Assembly: GCA_964017195.1 (NCBI GenBank)
Contig: OZ024887.1
Coordinates: 8,992,660 to 9,056,659, forward strand
DNA: 64,000 bases
From: Siderastrea radians
Taxonomy: Eukaryota > Cnidaria > Anthozoa > Scleractinia > Rhizangiidae
Direction of reading: 5' to 3'
The translations under genes were made by a program, and so were the position numbers. The notes beneath the pieces are model-generated. The model saw only the letters and a program-made list of their open reading frames with translations. It was not told the DNA's origin and ran no database searches. Position 1 is the first letter of the stretch. Each line of letters begins with the position of its first letter. Shown piece after piece: positions 1 through 12,072 of this stretch.

Positions 1-470
1 CCAAATTGTACAACGAAAACAGATATTATACACATTTTCAATCGCAATAGAGCGCGTATAGACAATTTCATTTTAAAGGTGATTTTTATTTAGACCTTGA
101 AATAGATTTACAAGAAAAAGCCCTTATTTAATACATCAATCTTTTTTCCTCAGGAACTACTGACCAATTATTCTGCGATTTCTGGTGTCTAGTCTTGAAA
201 AGGCTTGCACAAAGCAAGTGAACATGTTCTGGTAAAGAATAAGGGTTTCAGAATCCCAGCGGCATATGCCCACCCCATATCCCAGGGAAATTTATAAGGA
301 AATTTATAAGAAAGATAACAGTTTAGGGGGTCATCAGGTAGTCGTTGCACGGTCGCGCTAAGGAGGTGGAAAAGACCTTAGCTTTAGTTTGGACGACAAT
401 AAAGTGGTTGTTGTGAGACGGTGTTATTAAGGTGTTGGTCAATTGGGCGGGGTTCAAGTGTACAAGTTTC
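1..470. other. Flanking sequence left of the EGF-TLDc gene; nothing recognised
   Basis: No open frame of note and no repeat with clear ends was seen. The stretch lies 3' of the minus-strand EGF-TLDc gene and presumably includes part of its 3' untranslated region or intergenic DNA. Confidence 0.3.
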
Positions 471-476
471 TTTATT
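471..476 (-). terminator. Candidate polyadenylation signal of the EGF-TLDc gene
   Basis: The plus strand reads TTTATT, that is AATAAA on the minus strand, about 90 bases after the stop codon at 566-568. Spacing is plausible for a short 3' untranslated region. The hexamer is common by chance in AT-rich DNA. Confidence 0.4.
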
Positions 477-565
477 TCAATACTGTCTCTATAGCTTACT
501 GAGATACCTTAGACAATGAGAACTACTGTAAAACATCTCCCTGATAGCAGTGATTTTAGGGAGAT

Positions 566-3500
566 TTAAACAACATAAAACACCTCAATCTCATCAGCAT
601 AAAATGGGGAGGACCCAGCCAGTACTGTGTGCGCATCTCGTACTCCACTTGAGACAGTGTAATAAGAGTCAAGTTCGGCACGGCAATAGCGTGCTCCCCG
701 CCCTTGCTTCATAAAATCAAGATCGTATGCTCCACCCCACTCTGGGCCATTATATGGCCAACTCGCGATAGCATGTTGTCTTACCCAAGTACCGCGCATG
801 TGACTCACAAATGCATGGTGGTAGCCCCTCGTTGTTACGAATAAAAAATATGAACGCTTTGGTGGAGTACAGGTAACCGTCCTTACTATCATCTGTATAG
901 AGATTCAGCCAAAATACACTTTTTACTTCCACAATAAACACCTGCAAGCTGTTACCAGACAATTGTCTTTCTTGGTGTGCTGTTTTAGTTATTTTGCTAA
1001 AAACAGCTATATTCTCTTATACATAAACATCATATCTTTTTACTGCTGAAAATCTGATTGTTTCCTTCTACTCAAGGTATATGATGTAATATGCCATCAC
1101 TGCCTGTGAAGTGCATAGGAATTTTTTTTTCAGCCTAACGACTGGGAATTTCGCTGTGTCGCGACCGCCCGCTTACGTTTGACTTGCGATCGGCGACCGT
1201 TCCCTACAGACGATACATATTGTTACTTCATTCGGGACATCAGCGACATGTTTATGACTAGTTCGTTGCCAAACCCTAATCTTGGGGTAAGGGGAGCCAA
1301 GGGTCCTGGGGGTCGGGCTGTGTTCCTGATCTAGTCCAAAATAGCTACCAACAGCACAACAGATTGAAAAGAAAGTCAACCGATGCAGGTCCGTTAAGTT
1401 GATCGCTTTGGGTCGTTATTTTCTGTGGTTTTGCAGTTTTCATCGGGCATTTTTGCGGTTTCTAACAGGCTCCGAAGTCCCACCTCCTTTATTCAAATAA
1501 TGGTGATTGGGAAAATATAACAATTATTATAGTTACCCCAAGGGGTGTCCACGTATCCTGACTGTTTCGCGTTTCCCATCACACCCTGCGTGGAATGTCT
1601 GACCAGACCAGCCGTGAATGGAGGCGAGGAAACACAGCTTCCATTGTCGGTCATCTCCAACAACAGGTTTAAGGAACTCCTTCAGTTTAGGTTCATAGGT
1701 CTTGTTCTTTGATAATATAACTGAACCTTCAAAAACTAGAAAGTGACATGTTATAATGTAGATTACCCTGCCTCGAAAGCCATGTTTCCATGGCAACCAC
1801 GACTGATGTTACTGTAAACGAAGCTACTGCCAATAGCTAAGCACTGCACGCTTTATGCTTGCAATTATGGTGTAAAAAGTGAAAAGGCACTATCAACATC
1901 AAATATCCATCTAACATGCCGTCCGCAGCAAGTTTAAAGTAGGATATTTGCTGGCTGACAGCTTGAGGCTTTCTTCCTCTACTGTCATGTTCCATGCATT
2001 CGACCAGAAATTCCGGTTCAAAATTCCGAAAATTTTATGTGACGAATGGAATAGCATTTCAGTCCGGTTGGTTGCACCAGCCCAGCGGAACGTTAGGGCA
2101 ACCTCGGATGGTATACCTAGATTTCCAAATTAAAGTAACGTTTCCTTCGATTCCTTATCATTTACGGTAGGTATCTGAATCAATTATTTCCATTTTGATT
2201 TTTAGATCAGTTAAACAGTCAATTTACCTGAAGTCAGCGTTGATGGTGGTGGTGTTGTTGGTATAGCTGTAAAAAAAATGTAATTTACGTTTAGTTTAGT
2301 ACAGCTGAGGTTTGAGGTTTGAGTTTAAATGGTTTATTAACCGAAAAAATTTCCCAATTTAAATGACGGAGATGAATGGAAGCACAAAAGTTCTTATGAT
2401 CAATTCCGCATTTTTTTTTCTTGAATCAATACAATCACTGACTGCTATTATCTATCTCCTTCTTTTTGCTGTTACACAGAAATAAGACGCTTGAATCAAG
2501 ATAAAATCAGGCTTAAACAAGGGGATATAAGAATTCCGAAATAAATTTAAAAGCCTGCAGATGTGAAGCAAGCCTTTAATTTCCATGGGTTTTCTGCTCA
2601 TACGAAGTTAGGAAACGAAGAGTTTTTCTTTTTTGTTTTTTGATTTTTGTTATGTGATAGTTGAGAGCAAGAAAAGCGAAAAAACTCTTCCTTTGTGCAA
2701 AAATTCGTAAATGTACAATTTTGAGGGAAACCACGACAAACTACAAATCACTGGAAAACTTTAAAAAAGTTAAAAATTCGGAAACATTAGGCTATATGAA
2801 GAAATAAATTACAGTATCAAAACTTAAGCTGTGGGTGAACAAAAAAAGAAAGAAAGAAAGAAAAGAAAACCTCTGATATTTTACAGACCTTTTTCACAGT
2901 TAGTTCCTTCATAACCAGGTTTACAAGTGCAGTTGTATCCATTTGGAAGGTCATGGCATACTCCCCCGTTCTTGCAGGGAGAACTAGAGCACGTGTCTAA
3001 ACAAAAATGAAATGTCAAAGATAAACTCTAATATCAGCATGCAAATTCTCCTCTCTGGTCTGCCCGAGTTAGTTTATAAAGATATCCAAATAAAATAATT
3101 GAAAACGTCTGAATATAAGTAAGGATTTCCTCTGCCCGTACGAAAAGTTTTTTTTTTCTTTTTTGGCTATAGTTAACAGCAAGAATCAGCAACACTCCTG
3201 ATATTTTACAGACCTTTTTCACAATGAGTTCCTTCATAACCAGGTTTACAAGTACAGTTGTATCCATTTGGAAGGTCATGGCATACTCCACCGTTCTTGC
3301 AGGTAGAACTGGAGCACGTGTCTAAACAAAAATGAAATGTCAAAGATAAATTGTCAGATCAGCATGGAAATTCTCCTCACTGGTTTGCACGAGTTATATA
3401 GTAGTTGGCAGGATTTCTGTAAGCATCACTCGAGACCATTGATCTTTGGTAATTGCTTCATTATTCTATTGTTGTAGAATAGTTTTCAGGTATAATATTT

Positions 3501-5318
3501 TAACAACCAAATACACCATTTCTCAAAGCAACCCTTTCTACTTAGCCAACAGTTTTATGCAAGAGAGTGGGGAAATTGTTTGTATGGTGTCTTACCTTTC
3601 GTGGCAGCAAATACAGGGAGGAGCCTATATAATGTAGCTTACACAGTACAGTAAACACTCACATTTAAGAACCTACTTTTTTCAAGGTCAGTCTTCCTAT
3701 ATTAATTGTAACGTTCTTATATTACAGATGTCTAAAATGACAAATTTCAGCCTGGAGGTTCCTGATCCACTCGTTCTTTTATGCGGGTGTTTACTGCACT
3801 GTATATAGGGTACTAACGCCTCCCCCCAGGATGATACAGGTAAATGTCCTATGCTGTGTCAATCGCCTACCCAGAATCCATGAGCAGTGCATTTGGTCAA
3901 CAGACAAGATTCCGGGATGACCAAAACAATTGTGCCTTTGGTCACATTTGCGAAACATTTGCAAACAAGTCATTTTAGTCAACAGGCAAGATTCCGGGAC
4001 AACCAAAACAATTATTTTTTTTATCGCTCTTTGCATCTCTTGGTGAGAATACTACAATGGTGATTTTTGGAAAATACAGTGTACATTTCACTATTCCCAG
4101 CTGCTAGAGACTAAATTTTACCTTTTACCTTCTTACTACGTTATTATTACCTACCTGTGCAATGGAGCCGATTCTTTGACAGTACATCATCGACCAACGC
4201 GTCGAATAATAATCGTCGTTTAATCTGGTTTCGCAAGTTTTTGCAGGGTACCTTGCAAACCTGATCTGCCCGCTCAGCCAAAGCATGTTTCAATGAAACT
4301 ACAAAGAACACAATGAATTTCTTGAAAAAAAAAAATCTCAAGCAATGTCAAAAACCTCATCCCACTGGGCATGCTACAGCTCCCTTCTTTGCTTGGTCCT
4401 ACACACAGTCAGCTGTTATTCAATAGTTGCGCAGATGAAATTCATCCACGGACTTTGATTCATGCTAAAAGAGCATAGAACGCACTTTACTCTGGCACTA
4501 AAAAGGTTACGTCCACAGTATAAAACTATTTTTTCCCCAAAAAATTACAAGTCGGACGTGCTAAACACCTGTTAAGATAATACTTCGCCAAGAGACTGAT
4601 TGTTTCTTGATGGTCTTTTGCCATTATTCTAGATGAAATTGTCCGACTAATTTCGAATTTATTTATTTATCGAATTATTCAGACCTCGCGATATTGATCT
4701 TTTGTTTTTTTGTATAACTTCAATAATCGGTTGATTCCCACCTAACTTTCATAAAAGAGTCTTAACCATAAATGAACAGATGCTAAATTCGACAGGTGTT
4801 AGAAAATCAGCCCGTCAACTCCTCTCAAATTTTAGATACACTTTATTTTAAATAAGAACGCGTGAAATTTGGCTGCGCCTGAGGATGTTCTTATTTTAGC
4901 CCATACATTTTCTTAAATTTGGGGGCAAATCTCAGCCTCAACGTTCTTATAAAAATGGTTCTTATAGGCGAAAATATATCAAATGCCCCCCGCTCCTTCA
5001 TGAAAGCTTAACTAATCATCAATCATACACGATGGTTTATTTAACTTGCCTCGAAGTTTTTATTACTTTTTGATTGTACAAAATTCCTTTTTCCGTGTAG
5101 GTCAAAAGATTGAAAAGGGCAATGGAGAGAGATTCGAGCAATAATGAGGTAATGCTTTGTTATTTGTTGCCTGGTAGAATGAATTGATTTAGCTGATGAT
5201 AGAAGGTATTGCAGTTTGAAATGTGATATTTACCTCCCGGCTTTCCGGAAAATTTTGCCTGCACGGTCGCAAAAGCGAACGTAAAGAGTAAAAAGTAAAC
5301 CACTTTCCCGGCATTCAT
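566..5318 (-). CDS. Secreted protein with two EGF modules and a TLDc-like domain, seven exons
   Basis: Seven exons read on the minus strand: 5318-5234, 4298-4155, 3321-3214, 2996-2889, 2266-2228, 1735-1537 and 918-566 (total 1036 nt, about 345 aa). Junction phases agree; the introns are phase 1 except the last, which is phase 2. Exon 1 starts [21 protein letters not shown], a clear signal peptide. Exon 2 is a basic region with three Cys that I do not recognise. Exons 3 and 4 each encode one EGF module with spacing C-x4-C-x5-C-x8-C-x-C-x8-C. Exon 5 is a Thr/Pro linker. Exons 6 and 7 resemble TLDc domains ([47 protein letters not shown]). TLDc proteins such as OXR1 and NCOA7 are intracellular and linked to oxidative-stress protection or V-ATPase; the role of a secreted form is unknown. 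Exon 7 contains a one-base frameshift near 813-824, so this may be a pseudogene or a sequence error. The acceptor of exon 7 is weak and is my choice by phase. Confidence 0.72.
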
Positions 5319-7186
5319 CTTCAGTTCTAAAAAACAAAAACGGGAACTGGAAAGTTAGACATGTTAAAATTCACTCTAATTGAAATAGCCATGTATTTAT
5401 TAATGATATCGTTCACTACAAAAAAAATGTGTTACCATATCGCAGAGCAGGTCAAAACCTCTTGTTTGACTTAACTTTAATTTCGATTTAAAAGCAGAAG
5501 AAAGCGTAAAGATAGGCGTGAATGTTTACACCAAGTTAGCTTTTATTGCTTGATTGAGACAGTAAGTTGTTAATTTGAAGCCCACCACGGCGTCAGTTTT
5601 CATTACTAACCAAAAACGCTCAATCTGGGCAAAGGATAGAGCTTTTGTCTCTTGTACTAAACACGCATCGGATCGACTAACAAAAGTCAGAATACTGTCT
5701 TGTTGTTCAAGTTTCCTTGGTTACTTCAGTATTGGTTGCGGAATGTTTTTCCCAGTCTTGCGACTTCTTTTGAAGCGAGGTTAAAGAAATTAATTTCATC
5801 TGAAGCCAAAAATTCTCCTGTCTCACACAAAAGGATCAATTCCAAGTTTTCCCCCTTTTACCATCAAGCTTCGTGAGAAAATCCACGAAGGCATCCAAAG
5901 ATATACAAAACATCAGCAATCGTAATACGCTCCCAACATATGACACGATTGATGTTCTCGCTTTTTTAATTTCAATCCTCTGCTTACGCCAAACTGTTTT
6001 CAAAAGTACTTCTATCATAGTCTTGGGATAGTTATGAGTCAAACCTTGGCCTTTTTGGAGTAGGCGCCTTCGAGATGAAAAAAAATCTTACGCCCACACA
6101 AAAAAATCTTTAAAAAAAAATGATTAAAAATGATAATTGTAAAGGATTTAGTTTTGTAGATGTTTTTAAAACATTTTAAGCTGCGCTAATGTTCAAATGA
6201 ATGAGATAACTCTTTGGTTATTAACGTTTGCCATGCGAGTTGACAAAAAAAAAATCAGTGAAAGCCTAGAGGACTTCATGCCCACACTGCTCAAACGTTC
6301 ACCAAACTAAGTAGTCACATCAGCAAAGGATATTTACCCAATAAAGCACTATTTAGGCCTATTAACGCTGGAATCTGTGATGCTTTTTGCCTACAATGAT
6401 GCAATTTAGTATTTGTCGCTCATGAGGATGCAAGAAAAATTCCTATCGAGTATGACTTAACAGAAACAGGTGTTTTGAATTTTACACAGGGACCGGACGC
6501 CCAACGGCTCGTTTCGGGAAATATCTGTTCGGTGAGGCCTAAATCACCTGAGATATTCGGATTTACTTGCAATGAAAACTAGATATTTCTTTGGCGAAAC
6601 ATCACCTCAAACTTTCGTAACAAAGGGACTGAGATTAATTCCTATTGTTTTGGGTGGGACAATATGTTGTTTAAAGTGTGAAATAAGGCCAGCTAGCATT
6701 TTCGGAGAGCTATCAGCAGCTCGGAAATTCGGAGGATAGGATTCTGTCTACTGAAATTTTCTGCGACCTAAATTTTTAACTAAAAACTCCGAACAGATCA
6801 ACCTGTATTAGCCTACACAAATTTACCTTTAAAAAGCTCTGAAACAATCTAGGAAAGTAAAAAATGATATTTCAAGTATTTTCGCTAAAATTTTCTCGAT
6901 TGTTGCCCCTGTTTATACGCAAGCATTCAGTCTTCCAACCTCCGGGCAAACAGAGAAATTATTAATTGTTATTAAATGAGTAGTTTTACCTACCACACAA
7001 CTCTTAGGTGGCAGCAGACGTAGTTATCTTTCTCTTTTCAAGTCGTTTTTCTTCTTCCAATCTCCTTCTATTCTCTCACAATACTTTCCCTGCAAGTCGA
7101 GAGTTAGTGAAAATGTGTTTGTGGACTCGTGGTTCTCCTTTCTTTTGTTTCAGATCACACTAACTTGAACAAAGTACAAATCTATT

Positions 7187-7345
7187 GCCCTTTTCACAGA
7201 TTACTTTTGTCACTTGCATTACAATGCTTTTGAACGTGGATGTGAGTCAATTTCGGCCAATTTTGCACTTTTTGCCCGAAATTGACTCACATCCACGTTC
7301 AAATACATTGTAATGCAAATGCGAAAAGTTAACTGTGAAAAGGGC
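7187..7345. mobile_element. Foldback MITE, family A, copy 1
   Basis: A 159 bp near-palindrome with ends GCCCTTTTCACAG and CTGTGAAAAGGGC. Its arms of about 70 bp include GAACGTGGATGTGAG. Both ends are flanked by TATT (7183-7186 and 7346-7349), a possible 4 bp target duplication. A second, very similar copy lies at 10794-10952. No coding capacity, so non-autonomous. Confidence 0.8.
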
Positions 7346-8196
7346 TATTGTCTCTTGCCCCAAGCACTGGTTGGTTCCAATAACCAAAGTCAAAATGCTT
7401 TGTTTTTGTTCTGCCACATGATTGGTTGTCATTGTTTTCCTAGTTGCATTCTTGGGCGAATGCCTTTTTATTTCTTGGACGAACTAGCGCCAGCAAAATT
7501 GTGAATCAAGGCAAAGTTAGGCTCGATTACCAGCCGGATACGAGAGAGAGGCGGAAATTTACCCTGGACAAAGTGCATTTTATTTTTGTTGGAAAACGTT
7601 TTTCGGAGCCGACAAATAGCTTAACAAAAAATTCAATGCCTCGGGTTGACCGCGCAATTGCTAAAAGTGCAGCAAGTTATTAGATACGTTAAAAAGATTT
7701 GCTGCATTTATTGGCAACCCAAAATGAAATCCATCTTATCCCACTACATATTATCCACGAACAAATGAAACATTTTTGCGATTTGTTCAAGACGGCTGAA
7801 ATACGCTCTAAACTATTCCAAATTTGTCCCAAAACATCAAAACTCCAGGTAAAAGATAAAGCATTTATATCCAAGCTAAATGTTATGCCACTAGTTAATA
7901 CTCTTTGTTTAGGTTTTCCTGGTTACGGTTATTATTAAGACGGGCCTTGTTGTGGAGGTGCCATCTTATAGGAATACGAAAAGAAAAGAATTTCGTCGCA
8001 GTAGGTTGTTCAAGATCACTGGACGATTGATTGGTATGTTATACGGATCAAAATAGGTCATGGGAAAGTCCCGGAAGTCTTGATTCAAACATGGGAAAAT
8101 TATATCTACTTCACATTAAACCGCTTTTTTTTCTATGTCCAGCGTTTTCATTGTATGAGTTTACTACAAAGGGCTTAGTAGAATTAAAAACGAATA

Positions 8197-8679
8197 CAGT
8201 CGAAGCTCTCCTTGAGATCACTCTCGTAAGCGACTAGCTCTAGTGACGACCAGCACTGTGAAACCCCGTTTTAATTGTCACTTAAACTTTGTAATTAAAA
8301 GCTCTCGTAAGCGACCGCGACCACTTTTGTGATTTACCGACTGGGTTTTTCTCTTTGTTTTTAAGTTCTCGTAAGCGAGCACTCCGTCAACACTTTAATA
8401 AAAGCATTCACTTCTTGGTCAAATTTAGAGTAATGCATTACACAAGTGCTAATGGTTTGCTGACTTTACATACGCGCACCTCTTCTGCAATTCTCTACTG
8501 CAATACTATAAGTGACCATTAACATATGCCAAGCTTTACGCTAAAAGCTCTTGTAAGCGACCACCTTCTTCTGTTTCATCGGGCGGTCCCTTACGAGAGC
8601 CCATCCTCGTAATCGACCGGCTCTAGTTGCGACCACTTTTCTGAATTCCCAAGGTGGTCGCTTACGAGAGCCTTGACTG
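8197..8679. mobile_element. MITE with CTCGTAAGCGACC-containing inverted ends, TA duplication
   Basis: The left end reads TACAGTCGAAGCTCTC and the right end GAGAGCCTTGACTGTA, giving imperfect terminal inverted repeats flanked by the dinucleotide TA. The motif CTCGTAAGCGAC recurs several times inside in both orientations, as subterminal repeats. TA duplication and a CAGT terminus fit a Tc1/mariner (pogo)-type non-autonomous element; the class is inference. Confidence 0.65.
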
Positions 8680-9373
8680 TACAACTAAACAAATTGAATA
8701 GGTTTTTAAAAAAAACGTTCTGGTTGTTATACGAATTTAGAATACTTTTTGTTTAAGCTTGTGTGTTTTGAATATAGATTCTTAATTCTGCTAACATAAA
8801 CTAGAAGCCTTCTTAAGTGAATATAAAATCCAATGTCTAGACTTAGTTTAGTTTTAATTGCAGCACATTTTGTATACAAAAATCCCCATGACGACGTCTC
8901 TAGACAGCAGAAGCAAAGGACATGGCCGAAGAGTTTAACTGATGCATGAGGGTTGGCTTTGAAGAACCAAAAACCTTTTGATGACAGGGAAGCTGTTACT
9001 GATTCGAAGGGAAAGTCAGTAGATACTGTTTATCTGCATTAACAATATAAAACTAGAATGAACGAATTTTAGTTAATGTCCATTTTCTGGTCAACTGTTG
9101 AAGAACGATGGTTGTTGCCAACTGAAGAGTTTCTTGCAACATGTAACTGTGATCACAAATTTTTTATTTTCGTCAAGTTTGTCCTTAAATTAAACCTGGA
9201 TGTCTAATCTTCAGGAATATACCGGTTTTCATCTTTTTCGGAACTTGTTTAAAATTTGTCGGATTTTACTTTCCTTTCAATTAATGAAAGACCTCGATTT
9301 TCTAAAGTCGATTTTCTGTTTTGTAAATTGCAAAAGGCGAAATAGTCTAGTTGCGTAATGGCGTGTTTCACCA

Positions 9374-9495
9374 GACTCGTCCCCAGTCGTCTCTTTTGTC
9401 TCTCCCATCGTCCCCTTCGCCGAGATGCCGTACTAGTCTCTCGCGACCGATCTGTGGCCGCGTACAAATGATTAGAGACGACTGGGGACGAGTCA
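9374..9495. mobile_element. Short foldback repeat (GACTCGTCCCCAGTCGTCTCT arms)
   Basis: The sequence at 9374-9394 is repeated in inverted orientation at 9474-9495. The outer flanks also pair (GTGTTTCAC occurs on both sides). About 120 bp, no coding potential. Probably a MITE fragment; target duplication not identified. Confidence 0.55.
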
Positions 9496-9927
9496 GGTGT
9501 TTCACTCTTCCAATCATTGCCCAAAATATTTACATTCCTCCAGCAGATCAGATCCAGTTTTAAAATTTGAGTTTACCTTTAAATTTGAAAAAAAAGATGG
9601 AATTGGTTGATATAATTAAGTTGACAGAAAATACTGTCAGTGCTTTTCAAACCGTGATACTTTCGGGAACTCAGTCGAAACAAGAGCAGAACCGATGGCA
9701 CTAGACTTCAACGTATTGCACGGAATTATTTATTATCCTTCATCAAATTAGTAGCAACAAATAGATTTTCCTAGCAAAAAATAATTAAGGGAGCTCTTAT
9801 CGTTTGTATGACTGACTGCTGAACATGATTATTTTATAGGCATTGTCTAGATACCGGCAGCCAGAAATGGTATAACGATTAAAAAAGGATGACACGACAC
9901 GTGCGTCTAAGGGGAACAAATTATGAA

Positions 9928-10110
9928 TACCGTATTTTCTCCATTAAACGCCGGGTCAACACTTTAGTCCTATATTTTACCATATTTTTATTTTATTTTA
10001 GTAAACCTGAAGTATTAAAGAACAAAAAATGCCGGGCCCCGAATAAACGCCAGGTCTACGAGGACTAGTTTTAAGTAAACGTCCCGGTCTTTTATCGACG
10101 AAATACGGCA
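9928..10110. mobile_element. Degraded MITE with ACCGTATTTTCTCC-type ends
   Basis: The left end TACCGTATTTTCTCCATTAA is related in inverted orientation to the right end near 10088-10110 (reverse complement GCCGTATTTCGTCGATAAAA). Both are followed inward by a CCGGG-type motif. The ends have diverged and the duplication cannot be read with certainty. Confidence 0.45.
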
Positions 10111-10793
10111 TGTTCGATTTTATGCGCTCCAAAATTAAAACCAGCCCTCTCCCTAAGAACGAGGCCTGGTACTCAACAGTTAGAAGAGTTTTTAGGGAAA
10201 CACGTGTCATTTCGTGTGGATAAATATTGCAGAACGTTTTCGTGTGGACAGTAACTAAGAAGGTAATGATCCCATTCAGTTGTGAAAATACTTGCGTAAT
10301 AAACACGGCTGTTTCAGTATCACGGGGATGGAAGACAAACGAATTTCACGTAGACTTTTGCAGCACCACCAAGGCAATAACATAACAATGAAAATTTCAA
10401 TTTTAAGAAAAAGGGAAAGAACTTTATTAGCGTTTTGCTGATCATTTCTCTCCTTCTTAAGTCAAAATATAGGTTTGCTTTTTAAAATAATAAAAAGACT
10501 TTAATAATAGGGACTATGAAAAATAAGTAAAGTAAAGCGTTGGCTCACAAGGAGTAAATTTCTCGTTACTCAGTAATTTCGTTCGTTGGTACAATTAAAG
10601 TATGCCCATTATTCTACTTAACACCGCGGAGTGTTTCCATTTGATCAAACATTCTACTGATAAGCCTTTTTTTTTATTTTGCCACACCACAGACAACAAT
10701 ACAAAGATAATAATTAAAGAACAAGGAAGGAAGAAAGAATGATGGTAACAGTGGCGAGGAGGCCTAAAGGAAACTATGAAGCTTATGTTAATA

Positions 10794-10952
10794 GCCCTTT
10801 TCACAGTTGCCTTTTCTCATTTGCATTACAATGTTTTTGAACGTGGATGTGAGGCAATTTCGGGCAATTTTGTAGTTTCTGCCCGAAATTGCCTCACATC
10901 CACGTTCAAAAACATTGTAACGCAAATGAGAAAAGTTAACTGTGAAAAGGGC
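10794..10952. mobile_element. Foldback MITE, family A, copy 2
   Basis: A 159 bp near-palindrome, closely similar to 7187-7345 along its whole length, with ends GCCCTTTTCACAG and CTGTGAAAAGGGC. The arms are better matched than in copy 1. The flanks are AATA on the left and TATT on the right, so a direct duplication is not evident here. Confidence 0.8.
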
Positions 10953-11109
10953 TATTAGGCCTCCTTAATTATAATGATTACAGTTGAAATTGAAATTACA
11001 GCGACGGATGCTAACACAGTGTTACCATAATACAGTTCATTACAAAATTAAAACTTAAAACTAATAATTAAAACTTATAGTGGTAAACATTGTAGAGGCC
11101 ACACGAGAT

Positions 11110-11600
11110 GAATTTGCTCATTAATTTTACAGGCTGAGAGGTAAATATCTACCACTATTCACCGACACTGAGGTGAATAATTGTTTTAGTTTATACCAAA
11201 CCAGTGGATAGCCAGCACCAAATAGTTTCATTTTCTCTGACACTCGAAATCCAGAAAAATGCCAGGAGGTGAATAGCAGATACTATCCCGAGTTTAAGTA
11301 GCCAATCAGAGCGCGCGAAAAACAATATCCACTGGTTTGGTATATACTAAAAGCTGATATCATCTCAGTAAGGAAAAAATTAGAGAGAGCACCTGCTCAT
11401 ATCAAAGGTTTGTCTAGATACTAGTAAGAAATTGTTCTACCACTGTTCACCGAAATCAAGGTGAATAATTGTTTTTGTATTTACCACAAAAGTGAACACC
11501 CAGGCCCCAAAATTTATTCTGTTTCCTGACCTTCGTTCGGAGGTAAAAGCAAATCAGAGCTCGCGGAAAACACTATCCACTCATTTTACTAATGCTCTTT
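11110..11600. repeat. Two diverged copies of a palindromic repeat
   Basis: The first unit has inverted arms TATACCAAACCAGTGGATA (about 11193-11211) and TATCCACTGGTTTGGTATA (about 11325-11343). A second unit starting near 11440 repeats the left part (ACCACTGTTCACCGAAATC versus ACCACTATTCACCGACACT) and the internal AATCAGAGC motif, with weaker arms. Tandem, unequally decayed MITE copies are the simplest reading. Confidence 0.45.
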
Positions 11601-11888
11601 GTTTCAGCGTTTGAGAGAAATATTTAAAAATACCAGGAGAGGTCCTAAGAAAGGGCATCCCGAGTGAACTAATTAAGTTGCTTGTGGTCAAAGCAGGCTG
11701 GGAGAACACAGAAATGAGATGAAAGGCGCGGACACATGTGCAACATTGTACGAAATACTGAATTCAATATTGCTAAATTGTATTGTATGTCCACCGCTAA
11801 AATTATTGCTTACCACATTATTTCGACGTAGAATCATGAAGTAGAACCAGTGCCGGACATAGGCTGTGAACTCATTACGTCCGATGTG

Positions 11889-12072
11889 AGCTGTTCCAGG
11901 CTCTCAGCTGTAGGGACGGCGCGAACATTAGAAAGGGAACGCGAAAATAAGACGCGCGGTATCTGGGAAAAAGGGGGCGGTGGCGGGCAACGGTGGCGGT
12001 GGCTGTCTCTCCCCAACCCCTACGCGTTTTTCTCCCTCGCTTTCCCCACTATCTCGGAGCCTGGAACAGGCC
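11889..12072. mobile_element. MITE with TGTTCCAGGCTC ends
   Basis: The left end CTGTTCCAGGCTCTCAG is inverted at the right as CTCGGAGCCTGGAACAGG. The interior is G-rich (GGGGGCGGTGGCGGG) and has no supported open frame. A non-autonomous inverted-repeat element; target duplication not resolved. Confidence 0.5.

Noticed and set aside
8210..8680. Repeated CTCGTAAGCGAC motifs, at first glance array-like
   Set aside because: Spacing is irregular and orientation is mixed. The motifs are terminal and subterminal repeats of the MITE at 8197-8679, not a CRISPR array or minisatellite.
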